A stretch of DNA of 64,000 nt from Lycorma delicatula. Its lineage: Eukaryota; Arthropoda; Insecta; Hemiptera; Fulgoridae. The notes under the pieces were generated by a model. The model saw only the letters and a program-made list of their open reading frames with translations. It ran no database searches and was not told where the DNA came from. The first letter of the stretch is position 1. The number at the start of each line of letters is the position of its first letter. The translations under genes were made by a program, and so were the position numbers. Location of the stretch: contig NC_134463.1 of assembly GCF_047948215.1 (NCBI RefSeq), positions 54,318,201 through 54,382,200 of the forward strand, in the 5' to 3' direction. Shown here piece by piece: positions 47,740 through 60,308 of the stretch.

Positions 47740-50290
47740 ACTTCAAACTAATTCACAATTTAGAAGCAGCTATTGAACATTTTTTTAACACATATTTTTG
47801 TGTCCGTTGAACTGAATGTGGATAAACGGGTTAAAAAAATAAGTTAACGGAGTTCGAAAAACACTTTTCTTTTCGATTTTTGAAAAAACTTATTTTTTCG
47901 TAATATTTTCATATTTTATTCAATGTAACCTACGATTGAATATTTGTTTCAATTTCAATCAAATTATTTATATTAAACATTAATTCGATTTTATATAATT
48001 ATTGCATATATCGATAATATTTTATATTATTATTGCATATCGATAATTATTGCAGTATTACTCTTAATTCATTGATTACATCTTAAAACCTGTTTCACCC
48101 CAATAAACAGATATTAAATAAAATGTTTTTTAAACCAAGAAATACCGCATAATTTGCATTTGACTGCTATTACAGCAGTAAATTTTAGTTATACAATGTT
48201 GGAAGAAATTAACTATAAACAAATGAATTACCTTTTAATTAGTTGGTGAAACTTAGCAAATAACGAAGTAGACTAAATGTAGATGAAGTTTAATTATTAG
48301 AGAGAACTTTCGTTTTTTTTATGGTTCATTAAATTTTATTGTTTATTATAGTAAATATTAAAAGAAATTAATTAAGGATAATAATAACATTTTAATTTAT
48401 TAAATTTAAATAAAAATTGTATTAATTTTGATTTAAAGTGCATGAATAAAATAGGCAATTTAAAGATTAAACCTTAACCTGTTTATGCATATGATAGAAT
48501 ATAATATTGCTTGTGTGTGTGTTCGTGTGGGGGGAGGGGAGAGCGCGCGTATATGTGTGTGTTGGCGGGCGGGCGCGTATGTGTGTGTGCGTTTTGTTTT
48601 GTTGTGATTTTTTTAAATTTTTTATTAATAAAACATTAATTTGGATATAATTTTAGTCATTATAAAACTGAAAAGGTTTTTTCCTTATTTTAATTTATGC
48701 ATAGAATATTTTACTTAATTAGAAATTAGTTGTTAAGGATGAAGGATAAACTTATTTGGACATAAAAAATACATAGTTTTTATTATAATGAATGATTGAT
48801 TTTTTTTAAATTATCTTAATTTAGTTATTTATCGCTCTACATTCTAAATTGTCAAATTAAATAATAAATATATTTGTATAAATATATATTGTTAGAATTT
48901 TATTTCTTTAATTTTTTTTAATCAAAAGATAAAAATTTATTCAGTTCTCCTTTACGAGATTTAAAGATAACTTTTTACTAACTATTCGACTCTTTGTAGT
49001 TGTTAAATATAATCTAGCTTTCGGATTCGAACAACCTGTCAAATTTTCGAGTCTAGATACGAATAATATGCATACTTTGTAAAAATTAAAAATATAAATA
49101 AATTGTACATTTAATGATTTGAATTATATTTAAATTAATGATTTATACTGTTAAATACAGTTTTATCAATTACACGATTTAATAGTTTCATTGAAAGGTA
49201 CAGTAAAAGTATGTAGAAGGAATACAATACATATAATCAACATAAAAATTGATAATATCTACAACTTTAATATTCCATAAATTACCAAGCAAATCTTTTT
49301 TTAGGATGTTGAAAATGCCTACTACAAGTGGTATGATTGAAGAACATCAAGCTTTAATGTGGTGCTAAATTTATTAATTCGAATATTTCAAGGTAGGAGA
49401 CTATATTTTAAAAGTAATCAACAGTTTGAATTGTGTTACTTTCTAGACAACAAAGAAAGCAAAATATAAAAAAAAGTATTTTTAGGGAAAAATACTGATA
49501 TATATGTTTTTAAACCCACTTTTAAACACTGTGTTAATTTTACATTGGGCAGACAGGACGTACTTTCATTTAAAGATTATAGATAAAAAAATACATAGAA
49601 GCACTTTTAAGTACAAAAACAAAAAATCAATATTTGTTGATTAAACCAGTAATATATACTAAACCGATACTGGTGTAGTCACAAATAAATATTAAAATTA
49701 ACACAGAAATATTAAACAAAAAAAATGTTAACTAAACATACTTGAATAATATTTAAGTTAAAGAAGACATAAAAAAAAAGTACAAATAAATATACACATT
49801 GATCATTTACAATAAAGTCTGACCTTAAGATCTTCATACAAAAAAGCAGTACTAAAAGTAAACTGTAACTTGGTTTTGGTCAATAAATACTCCTAAAATT
49901 TATTTTTTTATTGAAGTGAATAAAAAATTGTTAAAAAATTTTGGCTGAATAAGTTACATATTTTTAAATGACTTATAAATATTATTTATAAGTTATTAAT
50001 ACACTTAATAAAAATACCCTTTTAATTATTATCTGAAGAAGTAAGGAAATTAAAATGCAGTGCATAGGCTTTTGAACCCGTAATAAATTGATTTTACTGC
50101 AGGAAAAATATTTTTCGTCGATTCTTTGGTTTTACAATATTTATTCTTAAATTTGTATGTTTATATTTGTAATTATTTTTTCACTTCTAACTTAAATTCA
50201 TTTGCTACTTCCACTTTTCTAAGGTGAGTTAAGTACTTTAAACAGTACTTGTTTTAAAGGATTTTAATAAAACACAGGAACTCTTTTTTT
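47740..50290. other. AT-rich stretch with one G-rich tract
   Basis: 48511-48593 is an unusual GT/GC-rich stretch with 'ggggggaggggagagcgcgc' and 'ggcgggcgggcgcg'. The rest is AT-rich without recognised features. Confidence 0.5.
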
Positions 50291-50336
50291 AAATAACTTT
50301 TCAGTCGTAAATGTAGAATAATGAAACTTAGCAATT

Positions 50337-50830
50337 CTTTCTGTCTCGAAGCAATCTACTTTTCAATATGAGATCCTTATACTCTAAGCCCTTAAATTGT
50401 GCTATCCCTCTTAAATAAATGCTAAACAGTACACATCGGGTTGGTCTAGTGGTGAACGCGTATTCGCAAATAGCTGATTTCGAAGTCGAGAGTTCCAAGT
50501 TTAAATCCTAGTAAAGGCAGTTAGTTACTTTTATACGGATTTGAATACTAGATCGTGGATACCGGTGTTCTTTGGTGGTTGGGTTTCAATTAACCATACA
50601 TGTCACAAATGGTCGATCTGAGACTGTATAGGACTACACTTCATTTACACTCATATATATCATTCTCATTTATCCTCTAAAGTAATACCAGACGGTGATT
50701 TCCGGTGACTAAACAGGAAAAAGATGCCTAACAATAAAGTATTTAAAAAATAAAATTTTAAAAATTCTCCTGCCTCAAAACGATCTATTTTTTGGTACGA
50801 GGCCACTAATTAGGATGTATCGTAAACCAC
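50337..50830 (+). repeat. Short repeat family H duplicated around a SINE
   Basis: 'tctcgaagcaatctacttt' (50342-50360) and 'cctcaaaacgatctatttt' (50774-50792) are related, each followed by a '(t/g)gagatcc'- or 'gaggcc'-like end. A third related copy, 'cctcgaaacgatctattttt', is at 62846-62865. The SINE at 50431-50724 lies between the first two. Confidence 0.45.
50431..50724 (+). mobile_element. SINE type A, full-length copy
   Basis: The head 'gggttggtctagtggtgaac' and body 'acggatttgaatactagatc' lead to the tail 'gactaaacaggaaaaag'. Possible imperfect target duplication: 'atgctaaaca' on the left and 'atgcctaaca' on the right. Confidence 0.85.
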
Positions 50831-50839
50831 GTCTGGAAC

Positions 50840-51970
50840 TACTTATGGAAAATATTAAATGGACACAATTTCAACTAGCCTGTTATTAATATTAAAATTT
50901 TTTCAATGGATTTTAAAATAATGACAGAACCTTTCCTTTTCCATTTCAAATTTTTATGTGTTTTCTGTCTCAGTAATTGAAATAAAATTAATCATTTTCT
51001 TTTTTCCATTAAAATCTATATATAATGAAACTGCTATTTTAATAAATTATCATTTTTTTAATAATTTAAATTGAAATTTTATTTATAATTATTAAGATAC
51101 AAAATTTATATAAAATTAATGATTTTTAACAATTAAATTTTCATTAAAATATTATTAAACAAAAAAGATAAAAAAATACCATTTTCCTAAGATTATTTAA
51201 AATAATTTAATTTCTAAGCCTTCCAAAATATTTCAGAATCGTTTTTAAAAAAAATTAATTTCGTGTAAAAAGTGAAAAATTAAAATTAATTAGAACTCAA
51301 GGATGGAAACATTTCTTAAGTTAAACAGGCTTATATATAACTAAATCCCAGATGGAACGGGTTAATCATATCTGAAAAGTTATTAGGACTTAAATTTTTT
51401 AAATTTTTATCGGATTATGGACAAAAAGTATTATTTAAGTTAAGCTATTTCTATATTAAGTATTATCTATATACATTTCTGGAATACAACTTTGGGGATC
51501 AACGAATTACTCGAATATTGGAAATATTCAGCGGTTCCAGTCGTAATTTTTTGAAATTGGTTACGAACACTCCATGATATATTATAAAATATAACTTTAT
51601 TCAGATTTACTTATTTTAAAACAATAAAAAAGAGAATCTACTTTCCTGTACGAAATAACAAAACTGAAAACTATGCAAACTTTTCTGTGCACCCGTATAA
51701 ATAAAAGTAAATATTGATCCAATTTTAATTATCTATGTTAATACCAAGTTACTGAAGTTTCAATTAAAATACGATAACCGCTCATGCTCATTTATTTCAG
51801 TTTATACGATTTAAATCTATATTTTATGCATTCAACAAAACCGATTGATTTCAAACGTTTAACGTTATAAATATAATTAATAATACCTTTTATTAACATA
51901 ATTTATTATTCCTTTTAATTTTATAACGTCTATCATTATTTCGTTATCATTTTTTTATCATTCATTAACT
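50840..51970. other. AT-rich stretch without features
   Basis: No gene or bounded repeat recognised. Confidence 0.5.
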
Positions 51971-51976
51971 TCTTTG

Positions 51977-52100
51977 TCGACCCCGTCGTGGAGTGATAGC
52001 GTCTCAGTATTTCATCTGAAGGTATTTGTTACGATTCCCGGTCAATCAACAGCAATTTTTTACACACCCTAAAAAATTCATTATCATCCACCGGTAGCTG
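51977..52100 (+). mobile_element. SINE type B-like degenerate copy
   Basis: Reads 'gtcgtggagtgatagcgtct', then 'gttacgattcccggtcaa' and 'ttttttacacaccctaaa', matching the head and early body of SINE type B. The 3' tail has diverged. Confidence 0.6.
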
Positions 52101-52215
52101 TTGTATGATGTCAACCTGTTCTTTTAAAAATAAATAAATTTGTAAAATAATTTTTCTTTTTTGAAGTAATATTTCTTGGTATTATGTTTTTCAACTTTAA
52201 TCTCTTTCCTCATAT

Positions 52216-52880
52216 TACTTTCTCGTCTATAGCGTTACATATAAAGCTATCTATAACTGAAAAAAGTAAATAGATCGGTCAAACAAAAAAAATCTAAAAA
52301 AAGCTGGTCTTTTTTATGTTTTATGCCTTAAGGAAATATTTTTAAAAAATAAAATTTAACAAAAGAAAATTAAATAAATTGTAAATATTCTAAGAAAAAA
52401 ATTTTTTATTCCAAATTTTTTTATTTATTTCCAAACCCAAAAAATGTATTTTTGTCATACGGATGTTTCTGCGTATATATGTATTGTTAGCTTGTACTTG
52501 TTTAATAACTTTAGGCCACGTCGACCGATCTTCTTCAAACTTGGTAGACATGTACTACTTTCGGAGGGAAAAAATATATTAAATGTTTGTAAAAATTGAA
52601 AAAGAGGATGGGGTTGTTTTGGCTGGAATAGAATTCCAAATTTTTACTGGGGCACTTTATCCAAAGAACTTTCTTACAAAAGTTAATTTTTTTTTATCGA
52701 ATTACAAAAACATTTTATTTAATATTCATCCCCTCTAAAAAAAATGAATTTCCATATTTTTTTTTTAGTTATATCTTGTTTAAAAAGAAGTTAAATGGGA
52801 GTTTTTTGAATTTATATTTTCCACATCGAATAGGCCTTCAAATCATCATAAACTTTTTCGCTGTCCCACTCCAGTGCTCT
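52216..52880 (+). mobile_element. Family E element, copy 3, uninterrupted
   Basis: Opens with a hairpin-like 'tactttctcg...gaaaaaagta' around 'tataaagctatctata'. It then carries 'tatgccttaagga', 'gtcgaccgatcttcttcaaa', 'actggggcacttta' and 'aggccttcaaatcatcataa'. The 13333 and 23494 copies show the same order with insertions. Non-coding. Confidence 0.65.
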
Positions 52881-52974
52881 GTGGTAACAAAACATATATT
52901 TTTTTTAATAAAAAACTTTGTTTAGTTTATTTTTATTATTATTTTTTATTATCGCCACATTAAATTACAGGTTC

Positions 52975-53090
52975 ATGCGTGGGACATGAAAATGAAATTT
53001 TTTAGCATATGAAAAATGCTATATCTGACAGGGATTCGAACCCGGGACCTCCGGATAAAAGGCTGAGACGCTACCACTCCGCCACTTAGA
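52975..53090 (-). mobile_element. tRNA-derived SINE type C, copy 2
   Basis: On the minus strand the head 'gtggcggagtggtagcgtct', B box 'gggttcgaatccctgtc' and body 'atagcatttttcatatgcta' match 20349-20486. The tRNA-like part lacks a pairing acceptor stem. Confidence 0.7.
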
Positions 53091-53099
53091 TTAAAATTT

Positions 53100-54490
53100 T
53101 AATCCACCTCACAAGTTACCCATCGCATTTAAAATGTAGAAAACCTTAAGTTTTTCACAGCCCTTTCACTTTAGTATTTCTTGAAAAAAAATTAACAAAA
53201 TTTTCACCTTTTCCTAGAAAAAGTACACCTTTATTTATTTACAACTATGAATCTTCGTATTTTTTGAATAATGTTTTAAAACTTTCTCGGGTACCAGAAA
53301 AAATAGATAATTTAAGAAAGTTTGGATAAGTCAAGAAAAATAATGCACGTTTAATAAAATGGTAATATGCCTGATTTTTATGCAGTTTATTAATTTTCGT
53401 TTAACAAAAATGTGTTTATACCTAAGAACTTATGTCATACTTAAGGAATAGCTTAGTAACCTGTTTCTAACTGGTTACTTAAATCGTGATGCTTTCTCTA
53501 ACTATTTAAAGTTTAAACAAATTATATGAAAATTTAAATATACACTTAAAAAAATAAAGGAAAAAGTTATGCAATTTAAAATTAAGATAAGAAGAAATAA
53601 ATTTTAAATATATTAAGGAAGTTGATTATATTTAAAATTACTTTGTTTTTTTTAGTTTTATTCACTATTACTGAAATTAAAAGAAAATAATAATTATAGA
53701 TTTTACTTTGATTACTTGGATATTTCACTAAATATTTTTTAATACGTTCATGAATTTTTCAAATTAGACCTTCTTTTAAAAGAAAGATATTTTTGCAGTA
53801 GTAAATTATTCAAGTTAGTGTGTTTATTATGAGTACATACTTTAAATTCTTATCGTTTAAAGTCTATTTAATATGTAAATCGGCAAATCGTTATTATAAA
53901 AAAAAAAACAAAATAAAATTTTTCGTAGGCGGTATTTATATTCATAAATTTATTATTCAATTACATTTATTTTAATCAAATTCATAATTTACTGTCCTTG
54001 ACATTTTAAGCAGATTCACCCTTTTTCTTTATTTGGTTTTGCCTGAAGTAATTCAGTACTCATGATACTTATTTTTATTTTCATATTATAGAATTTCTAT
54101 TAAAATTATTTCAGAGAGATAATTATGATTTAATATTTTTAACTTAATATCGAAACAATTTACCGAATGAAATTCTTAGTATATACACCAGTTCGGTTGG
54201 GATATATATATAACTACATAAATAAAAGATAATTTTCTTTTTGTATGTGCCCTAATAACTCAAAAACTACTTAACCGATTTCGCTGAAAATTTCATAATT
54301 TATTATTTGTCCCGGGATTGTTTACATGAAATAGTTTCATAATATTTAATACATTATATTATTTTAATCACATAATTACTGTCTGAGGAAACCGATAACG
54401 TCAGGCCTGGGAAGCCGGTACTTGCATTGCCTACAGACACACACGCATAGACCCGGCAGTAGCTGGAAAACTATTAGCAGAAACATATAA
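53100..54490. other. AT-rich stretch with one repeat phrase
   Basis: At 54250-54295 'aactcaaaaactacttaacc' is followed by 'gatttcgctgaaaatttcat', the cleanest form of the phrase shared by many repeats here. The element carrying it could not be bounded. Confidence 0.45.
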
Positions 54491-54960
54491 ATATATATAG
54501 AAGAGTCGTTCAATAATTAGAGACAAATGGGAAAAACTGAAAAATTATTTAATAGAATTAATTGTAAGCGTCTAACGTTTAAGTTTCCACTCTTTAAATA
54601 CCACGATCACACTCCACCACGATCGAATTCACATTTATACGGAATTTAATCACCAATTTTGGAAAGTAATGCTCTTTTAAATCGCATAATAATTTGTGAT
54701 GAATCTTGGATTCTCCAATTTGAGTCGGAATACCGACGTAAAAGTATGATATTGAAATATCAGAATTGGTCAATCAGAAAGAAATTCAAAACCTAGTCGT
54801 CAGTTGGTGAAGTTATGCTAATGGTACTTTGGGTCTCTAAAGATCCAATTTATTGAGATTTTGGAAGAATAAAGTACAATCAGTAGTGACTATTATTATA
54901 ACTTGCTGAAAAATAGAGAAACCCGCAAAAGAAGAAAACGTCCCGGTTCTCTGAAAAGAC

Positions 54961-55745
54961 CAGTGGCGGCTCCTAGCTAAAATTAGTGGGAGTGCTGGTC
55001 CAGAAAATCTTTTTCTGGGCCGTTTCAAGGCCATGGTTAAAGTTTTCTGTAAAATAAAAGAACTGAAAAAAATTCTACAGTTATCACATTCAAGAATATG
55101 GTACACGGTTTTTAAGCACATTGTGCTTAAAAACCGTGTACCATATTCGGTCTAACCGAATAAATAATAAAATTTCAATACAACTTAATAAAATGTCCGC
55201 TTAAAAACACTGTAGTTCACGGGTGCTTAATTTAAATTTCTATGTACACATAAAAAAAGAAATAATTAGTTTTTAATAATTACCTTTTCTTTCGCCCTTC
55301 TAGTGTGTTTTTGGACGAAGATTTAGCAATCAAAGAGCCCTTTCTTTCCTTCCACCGACTAAATTAGAAAAGGGAATGAATAAGGAACGTTCCATACATA
55401 TGCGGAATAAAAAATACTACCTTCCACCAACACGCGAGGGTCGGCTCTGCGGAAGCGACAGTGCTCTCTTTCCCTCGCAACCTCGCGTGCGGCTTCCTAT
55501 GTGCGCAGACGCACAACAGCCAAACATCACGCCGCTGGAACTGTGAGGCGCACAGTTTCATACAATGATTTTTGTATCTTTTTCAGAAACTGGGGGATGG
55601 CTACTGACATTAAGCTTAATGATTATATACATGATTGTACAAGTATAAAAAAGAATTAATGAAAAAAGGACTCATTATTAAATTTTAACGAAAGTGGAAA
55701 TAGGGAATGATCAGTTCCACAATGCCTATACGCCAGCTGCCACTG
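54961..55745. mobile_element. Non-autonomous hAT-like element inside the mariner fossil
   Basis: The left end 'cagtggcggctcc' and the reverse complement of the right end 'cagtggcagctgg' form short inverted repeats in hAT style. The flanking 8-mers 'gaaaagac' (54953-54960) and 'taaaagac' (55746-55753) agree at 7 of 8 bases, as expected for a hAT target duplication. The two halves of the transposase rejoin exactly across it. It includes a GC-rich part (55430-55560) and a perfect palindrome. No transposase domain. Confidence 0.8.
55094..55148. repeat. Perfect 55-bp palindrome (27-bp arms, 1-bp centre)
   Basis: The arm begins 'gaatatggtacacggttttt' and ends 'aagcaca'; its exact reverse complement follows after a single T. 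It lies within the hAT-like element, about 130 bp from its left end. Confidence 0.95.
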
Positions 55746-56264
55746 TAAAAGACGTACTTATTTTGCATAATAATAACCGCTAGGATATCATTCAAAAGAC
55801 AAGAGAAGCTCCCAAAAATTCGGGTTGGGAGATGTTACCACACCCAGTTTTCAGTCCCGATCTTGCACCTTCGGAGTTTTATTTGTTTTATCCTCTCAAA
55901 GATTTGAACTACCTTCGACAACAATGCGGTACAAAAATGGCTTAACATACTGGGGTGAACAATTATTTGCTACTAGAAATGAGAAATTTCATAGAAATAT
56001 ATGAAAAGTACTTAAATGTAGCTGTGCTACATTCTGAAATATTGAAAAGTAGCCGTAGTTTTATTGTTATTGAATAAATTTTTCTACAGTCATTTTGTTT
56101 CTTTAATTATTTAAAGGCCTTCGTATATAAGTGTGTTAACAAAATATGGTAACTCTTAAATTAGCTTTTCAATCATAAAACATAAAAAAATTTAATTTAC
56201 CAAATACTCCTACATTGAAATAATTTTAACGTAGTATGTTCAAAAAATGCTTTATTATTTTTGT

Positions 56265-57076
56265 GAACAATTTAGATTCGGAGTAACAGTACAAGGTGAA
56301 AAGATAAAGATGCTACGATTTGCTGATGATATATTAATTCTAGCTGAGAGCAAAAGGGATTTAGAAGGATCAATGAACGGCATGGATGAAGTCCTACGCA
56401 AGAACTACCGCATGAAAATAAACAAGAACAAAACAAAGTAATGAAATATAGTAGAAATAACGAAGATGGACCACTGAGTGTAAAAATAGGAATAGAAAAG
56501 AATATGGAGGTAGAAGAATTTTGTTATTTGGGAAGTAGAATTAATAAAGATGACGAAGCAGGAGCGATATAAAATGCCGAGTAGTACTGCCGAAACGAGC
56601 CTTCAGTCAGAAATATAATTTGTTTACATCAAAAATTAATTTAAACGTCATAAAAAGATTTTTGAAAGTATATGTTTGGAGCGTAGCTTTATATGGAAGT
56701 GAAACTTGGACGGCCGGAGTACCTGAGAAGAAAAGATTACAAGCTTTCGAAATGTGGTGCTATAGGAGAATATTAAAAATTAGATGGTTGAATAAAGTGA
56801 CAAATGAAGATGTGTTGCGGCAAATAGATGAAGAAAGAAGCATTTGGAAAAATATAGCTAAAAGAAGAGACAGACTTATAGGTCACATTATTAAGGCATC
56901 CTGGAATAGTCGCCTTAATATTGGAGGGACAGGTAAAACATTGTGTAGGTAGGCAACGTTTGAAATATGTAAAACAAATTGTTAGGGATATAGAATGTAG
57001 GGGGTATACCGAAATGAAACGACTAGCACTATATAGGGAATGTTGGAGAGCTGCATCAAACCAGTCAAATGACTGA
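56265..57076 (+). pseudogene. LINE reverse transcriptase C-terminal part with FADD box
   Basis: Reads FGVTVQGEKIKMLRFADDIL, whose FADD box is the catalytic palm motif. It then shows LKINK-like MKINKNKTK, EEFCYLGSRI, a damaged stretch, KRFLKVYVWSVALYGSETW, MWCYRRILKIRWLNKVTNED, DEERSIWKNI, RLIGHIIKAS and, after a frameshift, RQRLKYVKQIVRDIECRGYT ending WRAASNQSND before TGA. This is the usual order for RTE/Jockey-like insect LINEs. At least three frame disruptions make it inactive. It has the same post-RT architecture as the fragment at 20657. Confidence 0.9.
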
Positions 57077-57088
57077 AGACAAAAAAAA
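56265..57088 (+). mobile_element. 5'-truncated LINE copy, 824 bp, with 11-bp target duplication
   Basis: Flanked by exact 'attatttttgt' (56254-56264 and 57089-57099). It contains the C-terminal third of a reverse-transcriptase protein, a stop after 'aaatgactga', and a short A tail (57081-57088). Confidence 0.9.
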
Positions 57089-57289
57089 ATTATTTTTGTT
57101 TTACATAAAATGATGTGTCAGAATTCTACCCATTCTGTTTAATATTGTGAGCTGCCCGTTGATGAGGTCTTTCTGGGTCGTTAGGGTGTGGCGGTAAGTA
57201 CCAAAAAATAGTTTTGAGGTTTCAGAAATGCCTAATTTCATTTTTCTATATTTAACAGCTGAAAAGTTATTGTTGTACATTAGTAATAT

Positions 57290-57774
<485 letters not shown>

Positions 57775-57779
57775 GTCAG

Positions 57780-59150
57780 ATTATGAAGCTTCTATTTTTT
57801 TATTTTTGGATATAGAGTAAAAAATTCATCATTTATAATTATTTAAATAAAATATTTAATACTTCTAAAATGTTTAAATAAAACTCTGTACATGTTGATA
57901 ATAATATGCAGTAAACCGTTATGAGATGTCCATTTATAAATCATTTCCATACTTCTTATTAATATCCGAGACCTTAACATTTATTTATGTTTCAGTTAAA
58001 TACCAATGCAAATTGTCAAAATTAGTTTAAATACCTAACCGACTTGGCAATGTAATCTTTGCCAAAGTTTTATTTAAATTTAAAATGTCTTTAACAAATC
58101 GACTTTAAATATGCATAATCTAATATAATAATCTAGTTTAAATGTTTTGCTTTTTAAAAGATCACTTGGTTGTATGTACTTTCTCTATAATGCTTTTTTT
58201 AACACTGTTTAAATTAACAAGAACATATTTTAAAATTTGAAAGTTTCTGATGTTATTACTTATGATAATTTATTTGAAAAATGTTTACCTTTAAATAACA
58301 TTCGTAATAATTTTTTCTAGCTATTAATCTTTAAAAACCACATTATTTTATTTTTCTCTTAATTTCTATACCTCCAGGAATCTTACTTTTCTGCTATTAT
58401 GTATAGGTTACTTTTTTACGAATTTGAATACTAGATCGTGGATTCTCATGTTCTTTGGTGGTTAGATTTAGAAAGGTTTGAGAAAGATAAAAGTTTCAGG
58501 ATATATCAGAGGGTTAGAGTTAATAAGATTTCATATCCTAAAAATAGGGATTGTTTAAATTAAGGTTGTTGTTATCATCTTATCGACATGAAACTTTTAT
58601 CGCATGATTTATTCAATCCAAGTTTTATCATTTAGAAAAACTTTTTCTATAATGATAAAACTTAACTTATTGATGAAAGTTTTTATTTTATAAATTAATT
58701 AATTACAGATCAATATAGGTTAAAAATCATACGCATTTTTAAAACAGTTATTTAAAAAAATAATAAATTTTTCAGCCACTTAAATAAAATAGTAAACGAA
58801 ACTTAATCGTATTTAAAAATGATCATAAAACTAATTTTAATTAATTTACAATAATATATATTATTATTATTTTTTAACTATTTGATTTGTTAATCAGGTT
58901 ATTTCTGTTTTTAAAATTAAATGTTAAAAACTAATTTATTACTGAATAACTGACAGTTATTTCTTTTTTACTTACGCAAACAGTTCTATCTTACAATAGA
59001 TTAATTATTGATATACAAGTTAGGTAGAAATAATACAATAAAATATAAACAAAAAATTATACGATGTATTACATAATTCATATTGCTACATTTTCTTATT
59101 TTTACAAATTACCTTAAGAGAAAAATGTAGCCTATTTTATGATTGGTGTG
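57780..59150. other. AT-rich stretch with a SINE fragment
   Basis: 58417-58466 ('acgaatttgaatactagatc', then 'gttctttggtggttaga') is a core fragment of SINE type A. The rest has no recognised feature. Confidence 0.5.
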
Positions 59151-59945
59151 TATACAGTATACATATCTGTACCTGTAAAGCAACTTCTTCTGACTGTCTG
59201 ACTGATTCATCAACGCCCAGCAAAAACTACTGAAGATAAATTGATGAAAATTTGTATACATGTTCTTCTTACGATGTAAGTGCACAATAGAAAATAGTGT
59301 TTAAAGGGTTAAAATGGAGTAAAAAAAATATACTATTTTTTTTTTATTTCTCGGTAGCAAATGAAGTTATCTACTTGATTTTTGGTGTGTATAATCTTCA
59401 TGTGAATATGTAAAATAAATTTCTATATTTTTGAAATTCCGAGTTTAAAGGTTTAAATTAATGCATTTTTTAAACCCGTCTATTTTTTTTATTTTCTCGG
59501 TAAAAAATAAAGATATCAACTTGATTTTTGGTGTGTCATCTAAATATCTAAAAATAACTTCTAGATTCTTATAAATTTGACCTTGAAATAAGTGTAAAAA
59601 GGTAAAAAAAATTTGAATAATAATTGCAAATTATTCACATTTTGGATTATACTAAACTAGGTATTTATTAGATTTAAGCTTGCAAATACTCTTCAGATAA
59701 ATATTTAACAACTATTTTCAGGTTTTTTTTAATTTCGATTTTTTAAAGAGTGCGACGGTATATGGCGCGGCGCCGGCGGCTCAACCAGCATAACCATTGC
59801 CACTGTTGCTTTATGTGCCTTGCGACCGGTTTCACCTGCCTCCGATTCCTTGACTAAAAACATAAATTAAAAAGATGAACCGCGACGGGAAACGCTAGTA
59901 ACTATACAGCGCAGGGGAAGGCGCGATACGACGGGGATTGTAATA
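59150..59945 (+). mobile_element. Helitron-like repeat family F, copy 4
   Basis: Contains 'tcatcaacgcccagcaaaaa', 'ttgatgaaaatttgtataca', 'cttgatttttggtgtgt' and a GC-rich 3' part (gacggtatatggcgcggcg; gcaggggaaggcgcg), in the same order as 29878-30819. The 3' terminus has lost the CTAG signature. Non-coding. Confidence 0.6.
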
Positions 59946-59949
59946 TAAT

Positions 59950-60308
59950 ATATGTATACGTTCAGTTTATATTCCATCAGCCTATTAGGGTCTTATTACT
60001 TCCAAAAGAGCTATTATAAAAGTTTTAATGAACAATTAAGGTTAACAAATCAAGCATTATGCTGTATTGGTCAGTTTCTTTCCCAGTTAATATTGAACAC
60101 AGATTTTGCATTAGTATAGATTTTTCTTGTCCTATAGATGGATGAATATAAGGAAACAAATTTAGGACGTTGCAAGATCCCTCTTTCTTTTAGAATTAAA
60201 GAATGAAGAAATTAATACTCAAGAATGTTCTAAACAATTATTTAAGATTGCATCTTTCATTTACAAAAAAAAACCGTCGAAGATTATTAAAAATTAATAA
60301 TAATAATA
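59950..60308. other. AT-rich stretch without features
   Basis: No gene or bounded repeat recognised. Confidence 0.5.

Larger units (their letters stand above)
54660..56080 (+). pseudogene. mariner transposase fossil
   Basis: Reads ICDESWILQFESEYRRKSM from about 54692 (first catalytic Asp in CDES), then SVGEVMLMVLWVS and YYYNLL before the insert at 54961. After the insert it resumes with VLILHNNNR, where the family has HDN, so the second Asp is lost. It then reads GWEMLPHPVFSPDLAPSEFY, where the third Asp is Glu. Stops and deletions are numerous. Clearly much older than the mariner at 5974. Confidence 0.85.
54500..56123 (+). mobile_element. mariner fossil interrupted by a hAT-like element
   Basis: The left end 'gaagagtcgttcaataatta' and the reverse complement of the right end 'cgaaggcctttaaataatta' match as diverged inverted repeats. 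TA is present outside each end (54498-54499 and 56124-56125). Without the 785-bp insert the fossil is about 0.83 kb, shorter than a full mariner, so it has internal deletions. Confidence 0.75.

Noticed and set aside
53020..53090. Possible tRNA gene on the minus strand
   Set aside because: Same SINE type C head as at 20349; not a cloverleaf.
54837..55121. 94-residue minus-strand open frame
   Set aside because: Crosses the boundary of the hAT-like insertion and the palindrome; not a conserved protein.
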